From contig DASUIE010000344.1 in NCBI GenBank assembly GCA_036273175.1, positions 1-6,498 of the forward strand: a stretch of DNA of 6,498 bases. Reading direction: 5' to 3'. Under the pieces are notes generated by a model. It was not told the origin of the DNA. It saw nothing but the letters and a program-made list of their open reading frames with translations, and searched no databases. The DNA comes from DATARH01 sp036273175. Its GTDB lineage: Bacteria > Pseudomonadota > Alphaproteobacteria > ATCC43930 > CGMCC-115725. A program made the position numbers and the translations under genes. This document shows, piece by piece, positions 1 through 5,700 of this stretch (position 1 is the stretch's first letter; every line of letters begins with the position of its first letter).

Positions 1-33
1 CGATGCGTATGGGCGGCTCCCGGGAGATGGAAG

Positions 34-621
34 ATGCCCCTGGTCAGCCTCGTCGCGGATGCCGGTTTGGCGCCGCCGCCCGCCACAAACTTCGCCGAAC
101 GCCACCGCACCTTGCCATCGGTCGAGCCGGGCCAGCTCTGGCTGGCCGAGATCGAGCCGGGGCGCGGCCTGTCCGCGGCCGAGCGGCACGTGCTCGGCTC
201 GGCGAGCGTCATTGTCTACGACCGCTCGCTCGCCGACGAGGTCGCCACGGTCCTGCCGCTCGGAGGTTATGCCGAGCCGGCGCCGTCTGCCGCGGAATTG
301 CCTGATGCCGCGGCGATCGACCGCTGCGTGCGGTTCGCGCTCGACGGGTGGAGCGTGGTGCGGCTGATCGATGCCGCGGAGGGCCGGTCGATCCGCGCCG
401 CGCGGCTTCAGGCGGTATCGGCCCGGCTGCGGGCGGGCGGCGCGAGCACGCGTCTGCCGGTGCGCGTATTCGCCGATGCGGGGCGGCAGACTTATGCCGA
501 GAGCGAGCTCGGCATGCTCAACGCGCCGTCGGAGGGCGCGCGGCGGCAACGGCTAATCGTCGTGTTCGGCGCGAATGCCGCGCGGAAGCCGGCCCCCGCC
601 TGCGCGGTCGTCGCCGGCTGA
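34..621 (+). CDS. Divergent tetrapyrrole-methylase (uroporphyrinogen-III methylase)-like protein
   Basis: A 195-residue protein that I assign only loosely. Residues 33-43 (GQLWLAEIEPG) and 57-66 (ASVIVYDRSL) resemble the first strand and the 'ADVVLYDRLV' segment of the SUMT/CobA/CysG methylase domain, and residues near 168-180 (RQRLIVVFGAN) resemble a late core strand. The protein is shorter than the usual roughly 240-280 residue methylase. The glycine-rich G-G/D-D-P loop expected soon after the first strand is missing ('EPGRGLSAAE' sits there), so SAM-dependent methylation is doubtful. The chosen ATG has GGGAG at 22-26, seven bases upstream. However, the same frame is open back to base 1 (RCVWAAPGRWK precedes the Met), so the true start may lie outside the window and the gene may be partial. 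It ends in TGA and is convergent with the small minus-strand ORF at 626-721. Reading is good; the family call is inference from a few motifs. Confidence 0.62.
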   Translation: MPLVSLVADAGLAPPPATNFAERHRTLPSVEPGQLWLAEIEPGRGLSAAERHVLGSASVIVYDRSLADEVATVLPLGGYAEPAPSAAELPDAAAIDRCVRFALDGWSVVRLIDAAEGRSIRAARLQAVSARLRAGGASTRLPVRVFADAGRQTYAESELGMLNAPSEGARRQRLIVVFGANAARKPAPACAVVAG

Positions 622-625
622 GCGT

Positions 626-721
626 CTAGTGGAGGCGGAACGCGGCGACGCAGCCGAGCACCAGCGCCGCCGCGACGAAGACGACGCTCAAGACAGCCCA
701 GCGCACGATATTGGCGGCCAT
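626..721 (-). CDS. Candidate 31-residue single-pass membrane miniprotein
   Basis: The minus strand reads MAANIVRWAVLSVVFVAAAL followed by VLGCVAAFRLH and a TAG stop. It has one hydrophobic segment of about 20 residues (8-28) flanked by Arg7 on one side and Arg/His at the C-terminus, the pattern of a single transmembrane helix. A GGAGG motif (plus-strand CCTCC at 731-735) lies nine bases upstream of the ATG at 719-721. An in-frame ATG at 728-730 would give 34 residues but abuts that motif, so the inner start is preferred. The stop is four bases beyond the stop of the convergent gene at 34-621. I recognise no family. Many real bacterial proteins have this size and build, but GC-rich DNA also yields chance hydrophobic ORFs, so conservation is needed to prove it. 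Confidence 0.42.
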   Translation of the reverse strand: MAANIVRWAVLSVVFVAAALVLGCVAAFRLH

Positions 722-774
722 GCCGGCCATCCTCCGCCAGAAGCGTTAATCGGCCGTTGCGGCGCCGCCCCGCC

Positions 775-803
775 TTGACACCTGTCTGGCTTCCCGGTGG
801 AGT
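775..803 (+). promoter_or_regulatory. Possible promoter for the flavin monooxygenase-like gene
   Basis: A perfect TTGACA -35 hexamer lies at 775-780. Seventeen bases further on, at 798-803, is only a weak -10 match (TGGAGT, three of six positions). If used, transcription would begin near 810, giving a leader of about 30 bases before the ATG at 842. It would also exclude the in-frame GTG at 797 as a start. The -35 match is seen directly; activity is inference, and the poor -10 keeps confidence low. Confidence 0.3.
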
Positions 804-841
804 CGGCCTCTGGAAAAACCGCGCTTATGGGGGAAGCGGGA

Positions 842-2020
842 ATGCCGCCGACGAACGGAGTCGACTACCGGGCGCGGGTCCGCGAGCTGAAGCCGCTGAT
901 GGAGGGGAGCGCCGGCGACATCGAGCGCGGGCGGGAATTGCCACCGGATCTGGTCGAGGGGCTGATCGAGGCCGGGCTGTTCCGGATGCTGCTGCCGCGC
1001 TCGCTCGGCGGCGCCGAGCTTTTGCCGGCCGAATACGTCCCGGTGATCGAGGATATCGCCCGCATCGACGGTAGCGCCGCGTGGTGCGTCAACCAGAATT
1101 CGGGCTGCTCGATGACCGCGGCCTATCTCGATCCCGAGGCGGCGAAGGCGATCTTCGCCGACCCGCGCGGCATCCTCGCCTGGGGTCCCGGTCCCGGCGA
1201 GGCGCGCGTCGCCAAAGGCGGGTACCGGGTCACCGCGACCTGGGCCTTCGCCAGCGGCAGTCATCATTCGAGCTGGCTTGGCTGTCACGTCCCGGTGGTC
1301 GAGGAGGATGGCAAGCCGCGCCTCGACAAGACCGGGGCGCCGGTGGTTAAAACCATGCTGTTCCCGAAGAGCAGCACCAAATTCACCGACATCTGGCACA
1401 CGCTCGGGCTGCGCGGCACCGGCAGCGACCAGTGGTCGGTGACCGATCTGTTCGTGCCCGAGGCGTTTTCGCTGCACGCCCCCTCGCGCGGCGGCGACGC
1501 GGTGCGGCGCGAGGACGGCCTGCTCTACTGCTTCAGCAACCTGTTGCTTTACGCGGCCGGGTTTGGCGGGGTGGCGATGGGGCTCGCCCGCAGCGTGCTC
1601 GACTCGTTCATCGAACTGGCGCGCGACAAGATCCCGCGCGGCGCCCGGGTGACGATGCGCGACAACAACGTCACCCAGTTCGAGGTCGCGCATGCCCAGG
1701 CACGGCTCGATTCGGCGCGCGCCTATCTGATGAAGGCGCTGGAGGACACGACCGCGGCGGCGGCCGAGCGCGGCCATGTGACGCTCGACGAGCGCATGAC
1801 GATCCGCCTCGCCTCCAGTTTCGCGATCGAGCAGGCGGTCGGGGTCATCGACATGCTCTACCAGGCGGCCGGCGCGACCGCGATCTTCAACGTCAACCCG
1901 TTCGAGCGGCGGTTCCGCGATGTCCACACCGTCGCCCAGCAGCTGCAAGGCCGCCAGGAGCATTTCGAGACGGTCGGCCAGCACCTGATGGGGCTGGAGG
2001 CGGATACCAGCTGGCTCTAG
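842..2020 (+). CDS. Acyl-CoA dehydrogenase-fold flavoprotein, probable group D flavin-dependent monooxygenase
   Basis: A 392-residue cytoplasmic protein of the acyl-CoA dehydrogenase superfamily, closest in style to two-component monooxygenases of the HsaA/DszC/p-hydroxyphenylacetate hydroxylase type, which use reduced flavin from a partner reductase. The helical N-domain holds residues 45-59 (GLFRMLLPRSLGGAE) and a 'IDGSAAWCVN' segment (75-84). The beta domain has 'GGYRVTATWAFASGSHHSSWLG' features at 126-147, typical of these enzymes. The C-terminal helical domain ends with RDVHTVAQQLQGRQ (359-372), whose Asp/His stretch is characteristic of the type-2 C-terminal domain. Length fits the family (about 390-420). 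The start at 842 follows a purine-rich GGGGAAG at 830-836; in-frame GTG 797 and ATG 827 are alternatives (407 or 397 residues). It is convergent with the SDR gene and no reductase is adjacent, so the electron donor would be encoded elsewhere. An acyl-CoA dehydrogenase role is less likely but not excluded; substrate unknown. Confidence 0.9.
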   Translation: MPPTNGVDYRARVRELKPLMEGSAGDIERGRELPPDLVEGLIEAGLFRMLLPRSLGGAELLPAEYVPVIEDIARIDGSAAWCVNQNSGCSMTAAYLDPEAAKAIFADPRGILAWGPGPGEARVAKGGYRVTATWAFASGSHHSSWLGCHVPVVEEDGKPRLDKTGAPVVKTMLFPKSSTKFTDIWHTLGLRGTGSDQWSVTDLFVPEAFSLHAPSRGGDAVRREDGLLYCFSNLLLYAAGFGGVAMGLARSVLDSFIELARDKIPRGARVTMRDNNVTQFEVAHAQARLDSARAYLMKALEDTTAAAAERGHVTLDERMTIRLASSFAIEQAVGVIDMLYQAAGATAIFNVNPFERRFRDVHTVAQQLQGRQEHFETVGQHLMGLEADTSWL

Positions 2021-2032
2021 CGGCTCGGTCGC

Positions 2033-2836
2033 TCAGTTCCGGCCGGCCGAGAAATCGGCGCGAAGGCGGGCGCGCATCGTCGCCGCCCCGGCCGCCATAT
2101 AGCCGCCATCGACGGTGATCTCGGCGCCGCTGATAAAGCTCGCCTCGTCCGACACGAGGAACAGCACCAGCTCGGCGCATTCCTTCGGCAGGCCCTGCCG
2201 GTGCATCGGGATCGCGACGCGCGTCGCCTGGGCAAAGGCCTCGCCGCCGCTCTGGAAAAACCCGGTCTCGGCGATCTGCCCCGGATGGATCGAATTGACC
2301 CGGATATTCCAGTCGGAGAATTGCAGCACCGCGGTCTTGGTCAGCCCGCGCAGCCCCCATTTGCTCGCGGTATAGGCGGCATCGTCGTTGGCGGTCATCC
2401 CGGCGACCGAGGAAATGTTGACGATGGAGCCTCCTCCGCTGTCGCGGATCGCCGGGGCGCAATGCTTCATGCCGAGGAGCGGACCCGTGAGGTTGACCGC
2501 GATCGTCCGGTTCCAGGCGGTGAGCGTCGTGGCGGCGATGCCTTGCCGGGCGATCGTGCCGGCGTTGTTGACGAGGATGTGGAGCCCGCCGAACTCGGCC
2601 TTGGCGGCGGCCACCACCGCCTCCCACTGCCCCTCGTCGGCGACGTCATGGGTACGGAAGATCGCCCGGCCGCCGGCGCGCGTAAGTTCCCCGGCGAGCG
2701 CCTCGCCCGCGGCGGCGTCGATATCGGTCAGCACGACCGCCGCCCCCTCGCGCACGAACAGCCGCGCGTCCTCGACCCCCTGCCCGCCCGCCGCCCCGGT
2801 GATCAGCGCGACCTTTCCCGCCAGCTTCGGCATCAT
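2033..2836 (-). CDS. Short-chain dehydrogenase/reductase (SDR, classical type)
   Basis: A complete 267-residue classical SDR, an NAD(P)-dependent oxidoreductase of alcohols, ketones or sugars. The nucleotide-binding loop TGAAGGQG is at 13-20, and Asp38 at the end of strand beta-2 favours NAD over NADP. Further motifs are NNAG at 90-93, the tetrad Asn115, Ser142, Tyr155 and Lys159 (normal 13-residue Ser-Tyr spacing, YxxxK intact), and HPG at 184-186. The core ends with the usual 'TVDGGYMA' and then carries about 18 extra residues rich in Arg and Ala. Two ATGs are adjacent (2834-2836 and 2831-2833). The AAGGAG motif at plus 2842-2847 suits either one (5 or 8 bases), so the protein may be one residue shorter. 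It lies downstream of the dehydratase-like gene on the same strand, separated by a hairpin repeat, and may be co-transcribed. This suggests oxidation of a hydroxyl on the same compound or its product. All catalytic residues are seen; the substrate is not deducible. Confidence 0.95.
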   Translation of the reverse strand: MMPKLAGKVALITGAAGGQGVEDARLFVREGAAVVLTDIDAAAGEALAGELTRAGGRAIFRTHDVADEGQWEAVVAAAKAEFGGLHILVNNAGTIARQGIAATTLTAWNRTIAVNLTGPLLGMKHCAPAIRDSGGGSIVNISSVAGMTANDDAAYTASKWGLRGLTKTAVLQFSDWNIRVNSIHPGQIAETGFFQSGGEAFAQATRVAIPMHRQGLPKECAELVLFLVSDEASFISGAEITVDGGYMAAGAATMRARLRADFSAGRN

Positions 2837-2841
2837 TCCCT

Positions 2842-2847
2842 CTCCTT
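2842..2847 (-). promoter_or_regulatory. Shine-Dalgarno site of the SDR gene
   Basis: The minus strand reads AAGGAG here, a near-consensus ribosome binding site 5 bases before the first ATG and 8 before the second. Its upstream edge is only 7 bases from the inverted repeat at 2855-2940, so a folded repeat in the mRNA would sit almost against the ribosome-loading site. Confidence 0.7.
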
Positions 2848-2854
2848 ACCATCC

Positions 2855-2940
2855 GTCATTGCGAGGAGCCGGAGGCGACGCGGCAATCTCGGCGGGCTAG
2901 GTTCCTCCGCCCGAGATTGCTTCGCTGCGCTCGCAATGAC
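2855..2940. repeat. Two-armed palindromic dispersed repeat (REP/BIME-like)
   Basis: The outer arms GTCATTGCGAG (2855-2865) and CTCGCAATGAC (2930-2940) are perfect 11-base reverse complements. The inner arms GCAATCTCGG (2883-2892) and CCGAGATTGC (2911-2920) are perfect 10-base reverse complements around an 18-base loop. Unequal internal loops (17 and 9 bases) separate the two stems. GTCATTGCGAG…CAATCTC units of this kind are a familiar dispersed intergenic repeat in alphaproteobacterial and some other genomes. A lone arm of the same family lies at 5618-5649. The element begins 9 bases beyond the stop of the dehydratase-like gene and ends just upstream of the SDR ribosome site. It could act as an mRNA-stabilising or attenuating hairpin; there is no T-run, so it is not a standard intrinsic terminator. 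Confidence 0.85.
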
Positions 2941-2949
2941 ACCGGGTTC

Positions 2950-4143
2950 TCACGGCGAGGCTTTGTCGCCGGCCAAGGTCGGTTCGTAACCCTTGCGCGG
3001 GTATTCCTCCCAGTACTGGCGGAAGCCTTTTTCGGTGGCTTCGTGGTGCGGGTGGGCGCGCAGCTTGGCGATGTCGATATCGATGCCGAGACCCGGCGCG
3101 GTCGGGAGGTCGATCCAGCCGCCGTCGCGCTTCAAGCCCGACGCGGCGATATCGGCGCAGACGCCCTCGAAATTGACGAAATACTCGGTGATCTTGAAGT
3201 TCGGGATCACCGCCGAGACATGCACGGTCGCCGCCATCCCGACCAGCGGCGAGTTATAGTTGTGCGGCGACATCACGACCGCCTGGGGCTGCGCCATTAC
3301 CGCGATGTCCATCAGCGCCGAAATGCCGCCGATCGCGCAGATATCGGGGTTGAGGATGTCGGCCGCGCGACGGCTCAGGCACTCGAAAAACGATTCCTTG
3401 GTGTAGAGCGCTTCGCCGGTGACGATCGGGATCGACACCTTGCCGCGCACCTCGGCGAGCAGCGACAGATTGTCGGCAAGGCACGGCTCCTCGTACCACT
3501 CGATGCCGAGCGCCTCGAGGCGGCGTCCGATGCGCACCGCGTGCTGCGGTGAGAAGCGCCGGTGCGCCTCGACCAGGATTTCGAAATCCGGCCCCAGCGC
3601 ATCCCGCACCGCCGCCACGTAATCGACCGCGAAATCTTCGTCCTTGCGGTCGATATGGGTGCGCCACGGGCCGGGGAACGGGTCGAACTTGGCGGCGGTG
3701 AAGCCCATCGCCTTGACCTTTTTCGCCCGCTCGACCCCGTCCTCGATCGTCGTGCGCCCGGCCCAGCCATTGGCGTAGACCCGCACCTTTTCGCGCGAGG
3801 CGCCGCCCAGCAGGTTATAGACCGGCAGCCCGGCGATCTTGCCGATAATGTCCCACGAAGCGATCTCGATCGCGCTCCACGCCGATAGGAGCTCCATCGA
3901 GCCGCGCTTGATCGCGAAATCGTCGAACATGACCTGGCCGGTATGGCGGATCTGGAACACGGCGCGGCCAATCACCTGCACCGCCATCTTCTCGATCAGC
4001 GCGGCGATGACCTCCTCGCGGCCGTGCGTGACATAGGCCTCCCCCCAGCCATGGGTCCCGTCCTCGGCCTCGACCCGGCACAGCAGCAGGTCCTTCGAGC
4101 TGCCGGTGCCGAGGATGAAGCTTTCGATGCGGGCGATTTTCAT
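2950..4143 (-). CDS. Mandelate racemase/muconate lactonizing (enolase superfamily) protein, probable sugar-acid dehydratase
   Basis: A full-length 397-residue member of the enolase superfamily, most like the galactonate dehydratase-type branch. Such enzymes use Mg2+ to abstract the proton alpha to a carboxylate, usually dehydrating an aldonic or uronic acid to a 2-keto-3-deoxy product. The N-terminal capping domain spans about 1-120, with the substrate-loop region 'GWGEAYVTHGREE' at 32-44. The barrel follows, with K152-F-D154 at the acid-base position on strand 2. Probable metal ligands are Glu192 (in VEAHRRF), Glu218 (in WYEEP) and Glu244 (in TGEALY), with His194 beside the first ligand. Asp267 (NPDIC) and His294 (SPHNYNSP) form the expected Asp-His dyad. 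The first ligand is Glu rather than the commoner Asp. The ATG has GGAG nine bases upstream (plus 4153-4156). It lies 50 bases after the solute-binding-protein gene on the same strand, consistent with acting on the imported solute or a derivative. Family is firm; reaction and substrate are inference. Confidence 0.92.
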   Translation of the reverse strand: MKIARIESFILGTGSSKDLLLCRVEAEDGTHGWGEAYVTHGREEVIAALIEKMAVQVIGRAVFQIRHTGQVMFDDFAIKRGSMELLSAWSAIEIASWDIIGKIAGLPVYNLLGGASREKVRVYANGWAGRTTIEDGVERAKKVKAMGFTAAKFDPFPGPWRTHIDRKDEDFAVDYVAAVRDALGPDFEILVEAHRRFSPQHAVRIGRRLEALGIEWYEEPCLADNLSLLAEVRGKVSIPIVTGEALYTKESFFECLSRRAADILNPDICAIGGISALMDIAVMAQPQAVVMSPHNYNSPLVGMAATVHVSAVIPNFKITEYFVNFEGVCADIAASGLKRDGGWIDLPTAPGLGIDIDIAKLRAHPHHEATEKGFRQYWEEYPRKGYEPTLAGDKASP

Positions 4144-4193
4144 GGGGTTCGACTCCAGTGTCTCGCGCGGCCGCGGGAAGCCGCCGTTCAGGC

Positions 4194-5564
4194 TTAGGTC
4201 ATCGGGTATTTGGCGAAGATCTCCTTGGCGCGCTTGAGCGCATTGTCGGCGGCGGCCTCGGCCTTGATCCCGTTCTTGACCATCTCGTACCAGGCGGCCT
4301 GGAAGACGTGCTGGGAATCGACCTCGGCGGAGGCCGGGTTGTAGGCCGTGTAGAGCGGGAAGGTCTTCCTGTTCAGAATCTGCTCGATATACGCCGTCCG
4401 GTGCGGATCGTCGGACTTCAGCCAGTACGGGTCGCTCTTGGCGATCTCCGGCATCGGGATCGCCCAGCGGCCGAGCCCGCCCTTCAGATATTCGTTCAGC
4501 ACCTCGGGCTGGATCGCGTATTTGAGGAAATCCTTGGCGACCTCGACGTTTTTGGCGCCCTTCGGGATCACCGCGCCGAAAATCCCGATCTCGGCCGGCA
4601 GCGGCTTCCCGTCCGTCCCGTTGGGGATCTGGTGGGTCTGGATATCGTCGTATTCCTCCTTGTTGGCGATACGGGCGAGCTCCATCGACAGCGAGCCGTT
4701 GAAATCGGCGATAAGCTGCTTGGCGTGGAAGGCATTGTTGTTGTCCGCGTCGTTCCAGTTGAGGGCGCTCTCGGGCACGTACTTGCCCTTAAAGAGCTCG
4801 TACATCCGGTCCATCGTGCGGACCACCGATTCCCTGATCTTCGGGTCGTCGGCGTGCAGCACGCCGTCCGAGGTGACCAGGTCCTCGCCGCCGTACGCGG
4901 TCCGGTAAACCGAGAAGGTCCGCACCGAATCGACCCCGACAGTGCTGACCTCCAAGCCCCAACTATAGGTGTGGCGCATCCCCTGGTCGCGCAGTACCTT
5001 CTGCATGGGCTTGAAGAAGTCGATGAATTTGTCGAAGTCCGTTGGGATGTCCGACATTTTGTGGCCGGCCTTTTCGACCAGAGACTTCCAGATATGGAAC
5101 GTCGCAGCCGACGCCTTCATCGGGACGCCGTAATAGCTGCGCCCTTTTTTGACGCTATTGTAGTTGTACATGGTCTTGGTGGCGACATCCATGAACTTGG
5201 ATTTCTGGGTCTCCACAACATCCGTTACATCCAGAAGAGCATCCTTCCACGCATTCAGCGCGGCAAAGAAGTAGTCGGCGACCTCCATGACGTCGGGGAC
5301 GTCGCCGCTCGTTACCGCCGACACTTCCTTTTGGCGGAGCGGGGCAAAGGGAATGATGCTGTAGTCCAGCTTGTTGCCGCTGGCCTTCTCATAGCCTTCG
5401 GCGAGCTTCTTGAACGAGGTATCCTCGCTTTGAATAAAGCCCTGGGTCCACCACACGGTCGCGGTTTTCGCGGCGGCATTGGCGATATGAGGCCGCGCCA
5501 GCGCTCCGGCCGCGGCCAGTGCCGCCGAATTGCGAAGTATCGACCTTCTGGTGATGGTTTCCAT
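4194..5564 (-). CDS. ABC transporter periplasmic solute-binding protein (family 1), Tat-type signal
   Basis: A 456-residue extracellular solute-binding protein of the family-1 (carbohydrate/polyol-type) class, which delivers a ligand to an inner-membrane ABC permease. The N-terminus METITRRSILRNSAALAAAG has a twin-arginine motif (TRRSIL, 5-10), a hydrophobic Ala-rich stretch and a likely cleavage near IANA-AA (about residue 30). The mature protein opens with TATVWWTQGF (34-43), a typical first strand, and length matches the family. The start at 5562-5564 is set by GGAGGAAG (plus 5572-5576 core) seven bases upstream; the frame is open further to an ATG at 5645, but that extension would bury the signal peptide and read through the repeat. 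No permease or ATPase gene lies on either side: the dehydratase-like gene follows and a divergent ThDP enzyme precedes. Parts of the gene are clearly less GC-rich than neighbours (31/60 at 5041-5100, 28/60 at 5161-5220). Ligand unknown; a sugar, polyol or sugar acid is the usual expectation. Confidence 0.92.
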   Translation of the reverse strand: METITRRSILRNSAALAAAGALARPHIANAAAKTATVWWTQGFIQSEDTSFKKLAEGYEKASGNKLDYSIIPFAPLRQKEVSAVTSGDVPDVMEVADYFFAALNAWKDALLDVTDVVETQKSKFMDVATKTMYNYNSVKKGRSYYGVPMKASAATFHIWKSLVEKAGHKMSDIPTDFDKFIDFFKPMQKVLRDQGMRHTYSWGLEVSTVGVDSVRTFSVYRTAYGGEDLVTSDGVLHADDPKIRESVVRTMDRMYELFKGKYVPESALNWNDADNNNAFHAKQLIADFNGSLSMELARIANKEEYDDIQTHQIPNGTDGKPLPAEIGIFGAVIPKGAKNVEVAKDFLKYAIQPEVLNEYLKGGLGRWAIPMPEIAKSDPYWLKSDDPHRTAYIEQILNRKTFPLYTAYNPASAEVDSQHVFQAAWYEMVKNGIKAEAAADNALKRAKEIFAKYPMT

Positions 5565-5571
5565 TTCTCTT

Positions 5572-5576
5572 CCTCC
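5572..5576 (-). promoter_or_regulatory. Shine-Dalgarno site deciding the solute-binding protein start
   Basis: The minus strand reads GGAGG (continuing AAGAGAA) seven bases before the ATG at 5562-5564. It places the start immediately before the Tat signal (METITRRS) and argues against the longer in-frame start at 5645. Confidence 0.8.
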
Positions 5577-5584
5577 ATGTCCCT

Positions 5585-5609
5585 GGGCAAGGCTTCGAAT
5601 CCTTTGCCC
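5585..5609. promoter_or_regulatory. Imperfect 25-bp dyad upstream of the solute-binding protein gene
   Basis: GGGCAAGG (5585-5592) faces CCTTTGCCC (5601-5609) around a centre containing the palindrome TTCGAA (5594-5599); one indel and one mismatch break the symmetry. It lies 8 bases upstream of the ribosome site of the solute-binding protein, in the intergenic region shared with the divergent ThDP-enzyme gene. It could be an operator for a dimeric regulator or a leader hairpin. The symmetry is seen; the role is inference. Confidence 0.35.
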
Positions 5610-5617
5610 CGCGGGCA

Positions 5618-5649
5618 GAATGCTTTGTCGCTTCGCTTCTCGCAATGAC
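5618..5649. repeat. Single arm of the GTCATTGCGAG dispersed repeat
   Basis: The stretch ends in CTCGCAATGAC (5639-5649), identical to the right outer arm of the element at 2855-2940. Its body (GAATGCTTTGTCGC…) matches, with a few changes and a 2-base gap, the reverse complement of that element's left arm. No opposite arm is visible nearby, so this is a solo or decayed unit. It lies in the divergent promoter region, 52 bases upstream of the ThDP-enzyme start. Confidence 0.75.
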
Positions 5650-5700
5650 GTCGATCCGGCGCTAGGCTTCCCCGGTCATTCGAGATAGGGGAGCCCGACG

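Noticed and set aside
3..305. Alternative plus-strand frame starting at base 3
   Set aside because: The translation is Arg/Ala-rich with no motif. It overlaps the better-supported frame at 34-621.
746..1984. Long minus-strand open frame (412 codons) opposite the flavin monooxygenase-like gene
   Set aside because: The composition is Arg/Asp/His/Gly/Ala-rich with no recognisable motif, typical of antisense frames in GC-rich genes. The plus strand carries clear family motifs.
2040..2049. Palindrome CGGCCGGCCG at the convergent gene ends
   Set aside because: It lies inside the last codons of the SDR with no T-run on either side, so it is not supported as a bidirectional terminator.
2201..2989. 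Plus-strand open frame (262 codons) across the SDR gene and the repeat
   Set aside because: It runs antisense to a complete SDR with all catalytic residues and reads through a non-coding repeat.
4144..4157. GGGGTTCGACTCC resembling a tRNA T-arm
   Set aside because: The arm pairs only two bases, and no acceptor, anticodon or D arm is found around it. It is the leader of the dehydratase-like gene.
4166..4175. Perfect palindrome CGCGGCCGCG between the binding-protein and dehydratase-like genes
   Set aside because: It is short, all G/C and without a following T-run. Chance is likely in GC-rich DNA, and it is not a convincing terminator.
4158..5648. Long plus-strand open frame (496 codons) opposite the solute-binding protein
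   Set aside because: The minus strand has a Tat signal, a strong ribosome site and a family-typical mature protein. The plus-strand translation is low-complexity Val/Leu/Gly/Asp/Arg antisense with no domain.
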